Part shown: positions 54,779 to 63,742 of the stretch, piece after piece
How the letters are laid out: every line of letters starts with the position of its first letter
Position numbering within the stretch: the first letter of the stretch is position 1
Assembly: GCF_040833985.1 (NCBI RefSeq)
Contig: NZ_CP162139.1
Location: forward strand, 3,568,501 to 3,632,500
Direction: 5' to 3'
DNA from: Leptospira sp. WS4.C2
GTDB taxonomy: Bacteria > Spirochaetota > Leptospiria > Leptospirales > Leptospiraceae
Length of the DNA stretch: 64,000 nucleotides
Position numbers and translations under genes: made by a program
Notes under the pieces: generated by a model
Told to the model about the DNA's origin: nothing
The model's input: the letters and a program-made list of their open reading frames with translations, nothing else
Database searches by the model: none

Positions 54779-55810
54779 CTATCTACTCAATTTCGTTATC
54801 ATTTCTGAAACTAACTTTGAAGTGAATTCAATCAAAGGTAATGCTTTGTTGTAATTCATCCTCTGAGGACCAATGATTCCCATGGAACCAATCCTCTTTT
54901 CTCCCATCCGGTAATTGGTTGTGATGATGGTTACACCACCTAACTTCTCATTGCCGTCTTTTCCAATAATGGTATAAACACCATCTATCGGAACATAATC
55001 GCTAAAAAACTCTTTAAGGAACTGTTTTTCATCAAATAGATGCAGGATGTTTTCTAATTGTTCCTCTTCATCCTTAAAGTTTTCATATAAGTTTTTCAAT
55101 CCATCAATATACAAGTTATCAACTGACTGACTGTCTGATCCCATGGCTCTCGCAATTGATGGTGCAAATAAAGAAAATCCTTCTGGACCTTCCTTTTGTA
55201 TCATCATCTGAGGAATCAGATTACTTTGAATTTCATGAACATCAAAACCTTTGACGTTATCATTCAAATATCTTGAAATTTGGTACAAAGTCTCTTGTGA
55301 GATGTGGTAATCGAAAAATATATTTCGATTGAGCACAGTTCCTGACCGCATAACAAGTATCATAAGAACCTCTCCACCATTTACATGGATGAGTTCAATA
55401 TGTTTGAGTGTATCCAATGATCCTTCCGGACCAAGAACCACACTCGCAGATTGCGAAAGGGAAGCCAATACTTTGGATGTGGCGATAAGCACCTGATCCA
55501 ATCGAAATTGCATCCGAAGATACTCTTCCTGGATCCTTTGTTTCTCTCGCATGGTAAGCTCAAAAAGAGTTACCAAACTATCCACATACAACCGATACCC
55601 ACGTTCTGTCGGAACCCGACCGCCCGAGGTATGGCGTGCCACAATAAAACCCATCTCCTCTAGTTCTGCCAGGCAGGACCGAATGGTAGCGGGTGAGACT
55701 CCGATATCGTATTTTTCAGAAAGGGTTTTGGATCCGACCGGTTTGTTGTCCGATACAAATTCCTCAACCAAAGCTTTTAAAATAGAACGATGTCTAGGCG
55801 AAAGATCCAT
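54779..55810 (-). CDS. hrcA: Heat-inducible transcription repressor HrcA
   Basis: A 343-aa repressor that binds CIRCE, with help from GroEL in other bacteria. The N-terminal winged helix has RHRSILKALVEEFVSDNKPVGSKTLSEKYDIGVSPATIRSCLAELEEMG, and GGRVPTERGYRLYVDSL follows. The C-terminal part contains KLGGVTIITTNYRMGEKRIGSMGIIGPQRMNY. It is first in the operon, directly behind its own target site. Confidence 0.98.
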   Translation of the reverse strand: MDLSPRHRSILKALVEEFVSDNKPVGSKTLSEKYDIGVSPATIRSCLAELEEMGFIVARHTSGGRVPTERGYRLYVDSLVTLFELTMREKQRIQEEYLRMQFRLDQVLIATSKVLASLSQSASVVLGPEGSLDTLKHIELIHVNGGEVLMILVMRSGTVLNRNIFFDYHISQETLYQISRYLNDNVKGFDVHEIQSNLIPQMMIQKEGPEGFSLFAPSIARAMGSDSQSVDNLYIDGLKNLYENFKDEEEQLENILHLFDEKQFLKEFFSDYVPIDGVYTIIGKDGNEKLGGVTIITTNYRMGEKRIGSMGIIGPQRMNYNKALPLIEFTSKLVSEMITKLSR

Positions 55811-55829
55811 ATCCTTCTTGGCACTTCCT

Positions 55830-55856
55830 TTAGCACTCTGATGATTAGAGTGCTAA
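55830..55856. promoter_or_regulatory. CIRCE operator
   Basis: TTAGCACTC-n9-GAGTGCTAA is an exact match to the CIRCE consensus, 20 bp upstream of the hrcA ATG. HrcA binding here represses the operon at normal temperature. Confidence 0.98.
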
Positions 55857-55867
55857 TCTATGCTTAA

Positions 55868-55896
55868 AGTTTACGGATTTGGTATTTTTTCGTCAA
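55868..55896 (-). promoter_or_regulatory. Sigma-70-type promoter of the hrcA operon
   Basis: On the minus strand TTGACG (55891-55896), a 17-bp spacer and TAAACT (55868-55873). The predicted start of transcription falls next to the CIRCE element, as expected for HrcA-repressed operons. Confidence 0.75.
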
Positions 55897-55919
55897 GCAG
55901 GAAGAGGAGGGGAGCCTGG

Positions 55920-55954
55920 AAATTTAGCAGATTCTTGGAAACTCTGCTAAATTT
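55920..55954 (-). terminator. Stem-loop terminator after the PAS-GGDEF gene
   Basis: AAATTTAGCAGA and TCTGCTAAATTT form a perfect 12-bp stem with an 11-base loop, three bases beyond the stop codon of the diguanylate cyclase gene. The T run is short, so efficiency is uncertain. Confidence 0.65.
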
Positions 55955-55957
55955 ATG

Positions 55958-56893
55958 TCACACAGGATAGACTTGGATCTGATTCCGACCATGATTTTTG
56001 GCTTGGTAGAGGGCAATGTCAGCCAACTTCAAAATCTCTTCTGGTTTTTGGATCGGATGCACCTTCGTAAAACCTATACTGATTGTGATATTGAGATAAT
56101 AATTATCAAAAATGAAAAAGCGGTGGTTTGCCACTGATTCCCGGAGGCGGTCAAGAACGATGGTGGCTCCTTCAGTGGTTGTGTCAGGCAGAATACAACC
56201 AAACTCTTCTCCCCCAATCCGTCCGACCGTATCCTCTTCCCTAAGGCAATCCACAAAGATATTCGCCATTTTTTTCAAGACTAAATCTCCAATGTCATGC
56301 CCATAGGTATCGTTGATGACTTTGAAATGATCGATATCGAAGACTGCAAGAACCGATTCGCGGTTACGGCGTTTGACCGTTGCGACCGTTTTTTGCAAAC
56401 TTTCGGAAAAGGAACGTCTGTTTGGCAACATAGTGAGTTCATCCATGTAGGCCAATCGTTTCAAACTATTGATAAGAACATTCTTTTGTTCTTCGAGTCG
56501 TCTACGTTCCCGCACATCACGAATGATGGCTGCATAGAACATTTGATTTTCATTGTGGATGGCAAAGGCACGAATTTCCACTGGAATGGTGCCTTTCGGT
56601 TTTGTGACCAGTTCCAGTTCTTTAAGAAACCCAGCAATATAATGGGAATCATTGGAGCTAACAAAGGTTTCTATGGAACTTTGTTCTCCCTTTTCATTCG
56701 GAGGGAAAAGAAAGGAAAACGTTTTTTGGTCTAATTCTTCTTTCGTAAATCCAGTTAACGACTGTAAAGCTACGTTACTAAAGAGTATTTTACTTTCGGT
56801 ATCTAAAACAACAATGGCATCGATGGATTGGGAAACAATTTCTCTCGCAAACACATCTGTATAAATCTCATTCATTTCCCCAAATTTCCCCAT
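55958..56893 (-). CDS. PAS-GGDEF diguanylate cyclase
   Basis: A 311-aa soluble protein with an N-terminal PAS domain (about 12-135; VSQSIDAIVVLDTESKILFSN, ending AAIIRDVRERRRLEEQ) and a GGDEF domain (about 145-310). The active-site motif is intact as IGGEEFGCIL, with YMDELTMLPNRRSF and DIDHFKVINDTYGHDIGD before it. It should make cyclic di-GMP from GTP in response to a PAS signal. No inhibitory RxxD site is clear. Its start lies within the last 26 bp of the upstream GH172-type gene; a Met at residue 7 is an alternative start. Confidence 0.93.
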   Translation of the reverse strand: MGKFGEMNEIYTDVFAREIVSQSIDAIVVLDTESKILFSNVALQSLTGFTKEELDQKTFSFLFPPNEKGEQSSIETFVSSNDSHYIAGFLKELELVTKPKGTIPVEIRAFAIHNENQMFYAAIIRDVRERRRLEEQKNVLINSLKRLAYMDELTMLPNRRSFSESLQKTVATVKRRNRESVLAVFDIDHFKVINDTYGHDIGDLVLKKMANIFVDCLREEDTVGRIGGEEFGCILPDTTTEGATIVLDRLRESVANHRFFIFDNYYLNITISIGFTKVHPIQKPEEILKLADIALYQAKNHGRNQIQVYPV

Positions 56894-58061
56894 TACCTTT
56901 TTCGCTTCGGAATGAATCCCGCCACTTGTGGATGTGACGAAAATTAATCTCGGGTTTGTTGACTCGGGATTCCTTTTTCGGCAAAACCTTCATTGGTTTT
57001 GGATTCAGACTCTGATACCAATAAGCAACAGAGATTAAATCTAAGGTCAAGGAATTTGCATGTCCATGCTCTAAAAGGAATAGGAAATTTCTTTCAAACC
57101 GTATGGGGGATTCCACCCAAAATCGGTATAAATGAGTTCTACCCAACCAACCAACAGAATCAGAGACTCGTGGATATCCGAAGTATGGATGCATAAAGAT
57201 TTCTTTTGGTGACCACGCAGTGTTAAAAACATCTTCAGTTCCTGTTCCTTTTAGGTTGGCCTCTGTTTGGTTTCCATCGATAAAAATCAAATCATCCCCT
57301 TCCCCATACCAAAGAGGAGTGGGAGAATCTACATACAAATTGAGCCCAATAAATTGTCCTTTGCCTTCTGTTTCGAGAACTGTGAAGAAATTTTCCTTTT
57401 TGAAAACAGTCTTTTCTGTTTCTCCAAGAAGGGCCCATTCGTTTTCTTTCCCATTTGCGGTGTTAGGTTGGGTGGTACTTCGATTCCACTCTGCATGGAA
57501 ACGTAAATTAGAACCTAGAGGTTCTTTCCATTCTTCATAATCGATATAAAAATAAAAATTACTGATATCTTCCTCGGATTCATTTTCAATTTCAATCTTT
57601 GCACCAGTTTCAAAAGGCATAGGGAAATAAGAATTCATAGACTTACCTTTTTTGGGAGCCGCTACGAGAGGAGCCGAATTGAGTATGTATTCTTCGCCCC
57701 AACCTTGGCCAAAAAATTCACCTAACGGAACTTCTACGGAAGGATATTTGTGGTTGTCCCAATAGATACGGATCACCGCATTTTTCCTTGCCATTAAATC
57801 TTTACTGGCAAGAGTCATCCAGATATGTTTGATGACCCCTCGGGTTTTGATCTCAGCAATCGTTACCGTTTTTTTCTTTGGAATTTTAATAAAATCATCA
57901 TTGCCATTAGTAGGATCCGCACTGGAGATCCTTTGGTTACGGTAATTTTTTTCCTTCCAAATCGAAGATTCCCATCCATCAGCAAACAATATATTGGTGG
58001 AAAAGAATATAACCAATCCGAAGAAAAAGAAGGAACACTTCGGTGAAGAATATTTTTGCAT
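56868..58061 (-). CDS. DUF2961 (GH172-type) secreted protein
   Basis: A 397-aa protein from the preferred ATG, which gives a clean signal peptide ending in NILFADG; a start at 58103 would add 14 residues before it. The DUF2961 core reads TRGVIKHIWMTLASKD, AVIRIYWDNHKYPSVEVPLGEFFGQGWGE and NLYVDSPTPLWYGEGDDLIFIDG, then GTGTEDVFNTAW. This family includes GH172 enzymes acting on D-fructo- or D-arabinofuranosides. It is likely periplasmic. Its end overlaps the PAS-GGDEF gene, an unusual pairing. Substrate unknown. Confidence 0.85.
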   Translation of the reverse strand: MQKYSSPKCSFFFFGLVIFFSTNILFADGWESSIWKEKNYRNQRISSADPTNGNDDFIKIPKKKTVTIAEIKTRGVIKHIWMTLASKDLMARKNAVIRIYWDNHKYPSVEVPLGEFFGQGWGEEYILNSAPLVAAPKKGKSMNSYFPMPFETGAKIEIENESEEDISNFYFYIDYEEWKEPLGSNLRFHAEWNRSTTQPNTANGKENEWALLGETEKTVFKKENFFTVLETEGKGQFIGLNLYVDSPTPLWYGEGDDLIFIDGNQTEANLKGTGTEDVFNTAWSPKEIFMHPYFGYPRVSDSVGWLGRTHLYRFWVESPIRFERNFLFLLEHGHANSLTLDLISVAYWYQSLNPKPMKVLPKKESRVNKPEINFRHIHKWRDSFRSEKGNGEIWGNE

Positions 58062-58122
58062 TACTCTATGTTTCGTTAAAAATTTAGAATTCTGATCACT
58101 CATAGAATACCAATTTAGCGAT

Positions 58123-58596
58123 TCATTTAAAACGTTTCACTAGTCCGAGAAAAATTCCAGCTTGGACTAGGGACTGTAAAAAGATTTCAAATACCACATA
58201 CAAGTGGATCGAGAGAGAAACTTCGGGGATGAGAAATACCATTCCTTCCAAACTTCCCACGGCAGGAGGGATGGCAGCAAGGCCACCAAGGACTGTTCTC
58301 ATCCAAACCAAAACAAACATTTGTTTGCCGAAGGACTGATTCCGAAACCAGTCCCAGATCACGATTAAAAAACTCACCATTAGGATTGCTTGTAATACCA
58401 AAGTTGGAATTAACCAAGTCATGGCTCTTGACCAAGCGGCACCATCATTTGCTGTGATGAGAAACAATGGGAAAACGGCACTGTCCCCTTCATAATAATC
58501 CTTCATCACCAACTGGAAATAAGGAATCGAAACGAGGAGATAAGCGGAAAGATGGCTGAAAATAAACTGAATTGTGATTTTAATCTTCGGATTCAT
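58123..58596 (-). CDS. Small four-helix membrane protein, unknown function
   Basis: A 157-aa protein from the ATG giving MNPKIKITIQF, or 168 aa from 58629. Four hydrophobic segments occur (about 6-27, 55-82, 92-112 and 118-145 of the shorter form). No family or active-site motif recognised. It is divergent from glnD with 39 bp or less between starts, and 61 bp before the GH172-type gene on the same strand. The start choice is uncertain because neither ATG has a clear ribosome site. Confidence 0.72.
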   Translation of the reverse strand: MNPKIKITIQFIFSHLSAYLLVSIPYFQLVMKDYYEGDSAVFPLFLITANDGAAWSRAMTWLIPTLVLQAILMVSFLIVIWDWFRNQSFGKQMFVLVWMRTVLGGLAAIPPAVGSLEGMVFLIPEVSLSIHLYVVFEIFLQSLVQAGIFLGLVKRFK

Positions 58597-58635
58597 GTTA
58601 AAGTTGTCCAATAAGGTAGGAGATCCCATCTTAAC

Positions 58636-61185
58636 ATGATGAAATCAGAACTCAAGGCAAAACTGCAACGGACATTTCCAAAAGCCAAAACAGTTGCCTC
58701 CGGTAGGCTCTTCACACGCCAGTTGAGTAATCTTGTCGATGAGTCCATTCGGACTCTTTTTAGCGAAGTCTCCGAGGGGATCCCATTAAAAGACCATCTT
58801 TGTTTGATTGCTGTTGGTGGCTATGGTCGAAGGGAATTGGCTCCCTATTCTGATATCGATCTACTTTACCTCCATGATGGTAAACTTTCGGACAAACTCC
58901 TTAGCGAAATCATTTCAAAAATTAATACATTCTTATATAACAACGAAAAGGAAGTGGGGCATTCTTGCCGCACGATCAAAGAATCATTTTTGTATTTGGA
59001 CCAAATCGAAACCTTCCATTCCGTTCTTGATTCTAGGTTTCTTGTTGGATCGGAAGTTCTTTTCCAAAAATACAAAACAGAGTTCCTTGGAAAAATTCCT
59101 GAAAAAACCATCAAAGTTTTTAACGACTGGAAATTATCTTACCTTCGAGAAAGGATCATCAATTCTTACAATCCCATCCTACTTTCTGAACCTAATATCA
59201 AAAATGATCCATTGGGTCTTCGTGATATTCAACATATGTATTGGATTGAAAAAACAAATCCTTTGGCCGACTCCGCCGATGGTGGAATTTTTGATTTTTA
59301 TTTAATCGGTGATAGTTTAACTCTATTGTCAGCTTACGATTTTTTACTCTTAACAAGATCAGCACTCCACATCATTAGCGGCCGTAAAAATGATCGATTG
59401 GATTTGGGTTTGCAGGCGGAAGTGGCAGAGTTTTTAGGTTTTGGACCAAAAAACGAGATCAAAACCCTCGAATCCTTTATGAGCCAATTCTACAAAGCAC
59501 AAAAGGAAGTGTATTTTTATATTGGAACTTACCTGGATGAAAAAACCAATCGAAACAAAAAAAGAATCCAAAGGGAACTTTCCAATCCCGACAGTTTGTA
59601 TGATGACATCATAAAATTTTTCGCTGACTCCCAATTAAACGAAGAAGAACCATCCCGAATTGATTTAAATGAAATCAGATTCGCATCACACTTCTTAGAT
59701 GACGATTTTAAAAACCAAAAATCTGTTTTAGATACCTTTCTTGGTATGTTACGGAAAAAAAAGCGAATTGGGCACACCCTCACTCTTATGCACGAATGTA
59801 ATATTTTAGGAAAACTGATTCCTGAATTTGGAGCCTGTACAAACTTTCCTCTATTTAGTTACCATCACCAATACACTGTGGATGAACATACACTCCTGAT
59901 CTTAAGGGAACTTGATGTTCTGATCGCCGATTTATGGGAAGACAGACAAATCCAAGAAGTATTCAATGTATGTGAAAAAATTGAAATTTTGGCCTTAGCG
60001 ATCCTCATCCATGATGCAGGAAAGGTAAAAGAAGGAGACCATAGCCAATACGGCGCGGAACTGGCACTCATCATTGCCGAAAGGTTTCGGTTGTCAGAAG
60101 AGGATACGGAACTTTTAAGATTTCTCGTGGCCGAACACATTGTGATGTCGGAACTTTCTTCCAAAAGAGATATTTATGATCCCAAACTCATTGCCTCTTT
60201 TGCAAAACAATTTTCGAATGAAAACACCTTGCGATTGTTATATGTAATTACCATCATTGATACAAAGTCCGTAGGACAAGGAATCCTAACGAACTGGAAA
60301 AAAGAAATCCTGCATTTCCTATTCACTTCCACTTTGGCCTATTTACAAAAAGGAAATCTTGCTGATACCCAAGAACGGATTGAATCCACTCTAGAAACCT
60401 ACTTAATCGAAAAAGAAGGACTCAGTGCAGAACAATCGGAACGCATCGTTGAGTTTGGAATGCAGATAAGACCCTCTTCCTATCTAAATTACAATACGCC
60501 AAGAAGAGTGTACCAACATTTTATTTTACTTTATGATTGGAAAAGCTCTGGATTGCCATTCCGAATGATTACCGAAAGGGAACCTGCCTTTGTTACTTTA
60601 TCCATCTTTGCCAATTCCGACAAACAAATGTTACTCTACCTATCGGGAACCATCTCCTCGTTGGGACTGAATTTAGTGGGACTCCGTTTATTTAGAACCG
60701 AAGAAAACCAACTCATCTTACAGGCACAAATCACCGATGAATTTGGAAGTGGTGAAATCGCCGAAGGGCAAATCTCTGACATCGAATCCACACTCGCTGA
60801 TTGTATTGAAGGAAAAACCAATATCGAAGATTTGGCCTCCACAACTAATATCTGGAAAACTCTACCAGAGATTCCCGATGGTATGGTAGAAGAGTTGGTC
60901 AAATTTGCAAACGACCTTTCGGAATCTTATTCTGTTTTAGAAGTCAGAGTTCCCGATTCCATCGGGCTTGTGTATCGGATCTTAAAAACATTACTCGACT
61001 TTGAACTCGAAGTGATTTTTGTTAGGATCTCAACCAGTGCGGATTTTGCTTATGACTCGTTCCATATACAAACCAAAAATGGATCAAAAATTGAAGATAC
61101 AGGCATTCTACTGGCAATCAAAGAAAAAATCCTCTCGGTGGCCCGAGTGAAAGAAAATCAAGGAATCATGGAGATTAATTTTTAA
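58636..61185 (+). CDS. glnD: GlnD-type [protein-PII] uridylyltransferase/uridylyl-removing enzyme
   Basis: An 849-aa four-domain protein. The nucleotidyltransferase motif GGYGRRELAPYSDIDLLYL is near residues 58-76. The helical HD domain has YHHQYTVDEHTLLIL and ILIHDAGKVKEGDHSQYGAELA (about 408-475). Two C-terminal ACT domains start at PAFVTLSIFANSDKQMLLYL and SYSVLEVRVPDSIGLVYRIL and would sense glutamine. It controls PII uridylylation in nitrogen metabolism. A GGTAGGAGA ribosome site lies 14 bases upstream, so the second ATG (58639) is equally possible. It is followed after one base by a GH13 gene. Confidence 0.93.
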   Translation: MMKSELKAKLQRTFPKAKTVASGRLFTRQLSNLVDESIRTLFSEVSEGIPLKDHLCLIAVGGYGRRELAPYSDIDLLYLHDGKLSDKLLSEIISKINTFLYNNEKEVGHSCRTIKESFLYLDQIETFHSVLDSRFLVGSEVLFQKYKTEFLGKIPEKTIKVFNDWKLSYLRERIINSYNPILLSEPNIKNDPLGLRDIQHMYWIEKTNPLADSADGGIFDFYLIGDSLTLLSAYDFLLLTRSALHIISGRKNDRLDLGLQAEVAEFLGFGPKNEIKTLESFMSQFYKAQKEVYFYIGTYLDEKTNRNKKRIQRELSNPDSLYDDIIKFFADSQLNEEEPSRIDLNEIRFASHFLDDDFKNQKSVLDTFLGMLRKKKRIGHTLTLMHECNILGKLIPEFGACTNFPLFSYHHQYTVDEHTLLILRELDVLIADLWEDRQIQEVFNVCEKIEILALAILIHDAGKVKEGDHSQYGAELALIIAERFRLSEEDTELLRFLVAEHIVMSELSSKRDIYDPKLIASFAKQFSNENTLRLLYVITIIDTKSVGQGILTNWKKEILHFLFTSTLAYLQKGNLADTQERIESTLETYLIEKEGLSAEQSERIVEFGMQIRPSSYLNYNTPRRVYQHFILLYDWKSSGLPFRMITEREPAFVTLSIFANSDKQMLLYLSGTISSLGLNLVGLRLFRTEENQLILQAQITDEFGSGEIAEGQISDIESTLADCIEGKTNIEDLASTTNIWKTLPEIPDGMVEELVKFANDLSESYSVLEVRVPDSIGLVYRILKTLLDFELEVIFVRISTSADFAYDSFHIQTKNGSKIEDTGILLAIKEKILSVARVKENQGIMEINF

Positions 61186-61186
61186 T

Positions 61187-62815
61187 ATGGTATGGTGGAA
61201 AGAAGCAGTAATCTATCAAATTTACCCACGTAGTTTTCAAGATTCCGATGGTGATGGCATTGGTGATTTAGAAGGAATCATCGAAAGATTGGATTATCTT
61301 GCCGGCTCCAAAGATTCCCTTGGGATTGATGCCATTTGGTTATCACCAGTATACCCTTCTCCCATGTTTGATTTTGGTTATGACATTTCCAACTATGAAG
61401 AAATTGATCCGGTTTATGGTGATACCCAAACCTTCAAACGGTTGTTAAAGGAAGCCCACAAACGGGGAATCCGAATCATTATGGATCTTGTTGTTAACCA
61501 TACTTCCCATCTCCATCCTTGGTTTATCGAATCCAGATCTTCAGTCAATAGCCCCAAAAGAGATTGGTATATTTGGAAAGAACCAACTCATGTAGGACCA
61601 CCTAACAATTGGCTTGGTGCATTTGGTGGATCAGGATGGGAATACGATAAACGAACTGGCGAATACTATTTCCATTCTTTTCTGAAAGAACAACCTGACC
61701 TCAACTGGCGTAATCCCGATGTCGAAGATGCCATATTCAAAATGATGAAGTATTGGTTGGATATGGGAGTCGATGGGTTTCGACTTGATGTGGTCAACTT
61801 ATATGTAAAAGATGAATTCCTCCGAAACAATGCCTCCTACTTTATGAAAGGCCCAAGGCCTTACGACAAACAAGTACATGCTTATGATCGTGATCGCCCT
61901 GAAATGCATGGAATCTTACGTAGAATGCGTAAACTTCTCGATTCGTATTCCGATAAACGCATGTTTGTTGGCGAGATCATGCAAGACTTCCCAGGAAACG
62001 TCCTCCTTCCTGCAACCTACTGTGGCCGTAACGACGAATTACACCTTGCATTCAATTTTATGTTTCTTTTTTCTCCTTGGAAGGCAGAACGATTCTTTCA
62101 AATCGTCAAAGACTTTGAATCGGCACTCGGGGAAGACAATTGGCCCAACTACACTCTGTCCAACCATGATTTTCCTCGCCACATCACTCGTTACGAAAAA
62201 GGTGCTGACACTATCGCAAGAGCAAAACTTGCCGCCTGCATGATGTTAACCCTAAGGGGCACCCCATTCCTCTACTACGGCGAAGAAATTGGTATGAAAC
62301 GTCAAAAAGTTCCCTATAAAAAAATCCAAGATCCTGTGGGGAAACGTTATTGGCCTTTTCATCCCGGTCGTGATCCTGAACGAATTCCGATGCCTTGGGA
62401 CGGATCAGAAACCACAGGTTTCACTACTGGAAAAGCATGGCTTCCTTTGTACGAAGAAGCAAACACTGTGAATGTGGAAGCCCAAAAAGCAGATCCTAAT
62501 TCCCTATTTTTCACCTACAAAAAGCTGATCCAAATTAGAAAGGACAGAAAGTCTTTACGAAAAGGTAAGTTAAAAATACTAATTACTGACGACAAACAAG
62601 CATTATACTACCGAAGAAGAGATGGAAAAGAAGAGACTTATATATTTTTAAATTTTTCCTCTAAACCAGTCAATGTATCCTATCCAAGAAAATGGATTCT
62701 CAATCAAATTCTATTCAGCACAGCGAACAGAACGTCCTCTTTTGATCTAGAAAAGGAATTGGATTACGGTGGTTTAATTTTGATGCCGAACGAAGCTGTC
62801 ATTTTTGGAAATTAA
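61187..62815 (+). CDS. GH13 family alpha-glucosidase (oligo-1,6-glucosidase/trehalose-type group)
   Basis: A 542-aa TIM-barrel enzyme of the oligosaccharide-hydrolysing GH13 group. It opens with WWKEAVIYQIYPRSFQDSDGDGIGDL, which includes the Ca2+ loop. Conserved catalytic residues are Asp201 in DGFRLDVVN, Glu263 in VGEIMQD and Asp328 in LSNHDFPR, with GTPFLYYGEEIGM afterwards. It likely hydrolyses or transfers alpha-glucosyl units in the cytoplasm. Its ATG lies one base after the glnD stop, so the two are co-transcribed. The exact specificity cannot be read. Confidence 0.94.
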   Translation: MVWWKEAVIYQIYPRSFQDSDGDGIGDLEGIIERLDYLAGSKDSLGIDAIWLSPVYPSPMFDFGYDISNYEEIDPVYGDTQTFKRLLKEAHKRGIRIIMDLVVNHTSHLHPWFIESRSSVNSPKRDWYIWKEPTHVGPPNNWLGAFGGSGWEYDKRTGEYYFHSFLKEQPDLNWRNPDVEDAIFKMMKYWLDMGVDGFRLDVVNLYVKDEFLRNNASYFMKGPRPYDKQVHAYDRDRPEMHGILRRMRKLLDSYSDKRMFVGEIMQDFPGNVLLPATYCGRNDELHLAFNFMFLFSPWKAERFFQIVKDFESALGEDNWPNYTLSNHDFPRHITRYEKGADTIARAKLAACMMLTLRGTPFLYYGEEIGMKRQKVPYKKIQDPVGKRYWPFHPGRDPERIPMPWDGSETTGFTTGKAWLPLYEEANTVNVEAQKADPNSLFFTYKKLIQIRKDRKSLRKGKLKILITDDKQALYYRRRDGKEETYIFLNFSSKPVNVSYPRKWILNQILFSTANRTSSFDLEKELDYGGLILMPNEAVIFGN

Positions 62816-62834
62816 AGTTTTATGATTTAAATGT

Positions 62835-62968
62835 GGGCGCCTCGAATCGGTTCGAGGTTTCCGAATCTCAAAGTATAACGACCCCGCTTTTCGCTCCAAT
62901 CTTTCCAATCCTTTCCTAGCAAACCTACTATCCAACACGGAAAGGATTTCCGCTGCAATCGGTGGCGC
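62835..62968 (-). repeat. Dispersed intergenic repeat, family B, copy 2
   Basis: Read on the minus strand, it begins GCGCCACCGATTGCAGCGG and ends GAGGCGCCC, matching copy 1 at 31162-31269 in its start, its AGATTG-A-CGAA-AGCGGG block and its end, but with extra internal bases. It contains the hairpin CTCGAA-TCGG-TTCGAG (62841-62856). It fills the gap between the GH13 gene and the thioesterase. Confidence 0.8.
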
Positions 62969-62993
62969 GGGGATTGGGAATTTTGAAAAAGTT

Positions 62994-63425
62994 TTATTCT
63001 TTTGTCTCTACTTTCACTCGAAACTCTAACAACTCGCTCACTTCTTCCGGCAGTGATACAATCTTCTTTGTCAAATGACTCACTGTAATATAAGTGAGCA
63101 TCCCCGAACAAATTTTTTTATCTTCGCATTTCATTTGAAACGACCAATAGATCTTGGATGATTTGTAACTGGGACTTAAAAAAATATCTAACATATCATC
63201 AAACTGAGCACCATTGCGGTAATCAATTAACGATTGTACGACATGGAAATCGAGTTTGTATCGATTTATAAATTCCGAATAAGAAATCCCCTTCGCTCGA
63301 AAGTATTCAGTAATGGCTACATCTAAATAATTTAGATAATTTGCATTAAACACGATCCCTTGGGAATCTACTTCCGAATACCGAACTCGAAGCGAATACT
63401 GAAAAGAATCTTCCTTTAATTTCAT
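62994..63425 (-). CDS. Acyl-CoA thioesterase (YbgC/FadM-like, hot-dog fold)
   Basis: A 143-aa hot-dog protein. RVRYSEVDSQGIVFNANYLNYLDVAITEYF has the catalytic Asp and the family helix, followed by VVQSLIDYRNGAQFDDMLDIFLSP and KICSGMLTYITVS. It hydrolyses acyl-CoA thioesters; the acyl chain specificity is unknown. Its ATG overlaps the stop of the small lipoprotein gene (ATGA). Confidence 0.92.
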   Translation of the reverse strand: MKLKEDSFQYSLRVRYSEVDSQGIVFNANYLNYLDVAITEYFRAKGISYSEFINRYKLDFHVVQSLIDYRNGAQFDDMLDIFLSPSYKSSKIYWSFQMKCEDKKICSGMLTYITVSHLTKKIVSLPEEVSELLEFRVKVETKE

Positions 63426-63712
63426 TGAAGGTCTTTTGTTTCTGGTGAGAAAATTTTTAAAATCAAATCATTATCACATTTTCTCTTTCTATCCTCTGTC
63501 TTTTCATTCATAGCCGCAAAATACCCACCTTGTGCTAAAAGGTCACTATCGTTATTTGGATTGGAATCAGATAGATTACGGAGGAGTAGAACCAAAGCAG
63601 CATTCTTATCAATTTCTATAAGACCCAAATTTTCCCGACAGTTTTGTCTTTCTGAATCAGCACAATTGAAAAGTAAAATAAGAAGGATAGTGGGTATACT
63701 GATTTGTTTCAT
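63422..63712 (-). CDS. Small predicted lipoprotein
   Basis: A 96-aa protein with a hydrophobic leader ending in a lipobox-like LLFNC (Cys about residue 17). The mature part is polar, with three more Cys and LVLLLRNLSDSNPNNDSD. No family recognised. It is translationally coupled to the thioesterase downstream. Confidence 0.7.
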   Translation of the reverse strand: MKQISIPTILLILLFNCADSERQNCRENLGLIEIDKNAALVLLLRNLSDSNPNNDSDLLAQGGYFAAMNEKTEDRKRKCDNDLILKIFSPETKDLQ

Positions 63713-63742
63713 AACGTTTTAAACTCGAAAACTTACACCTAA

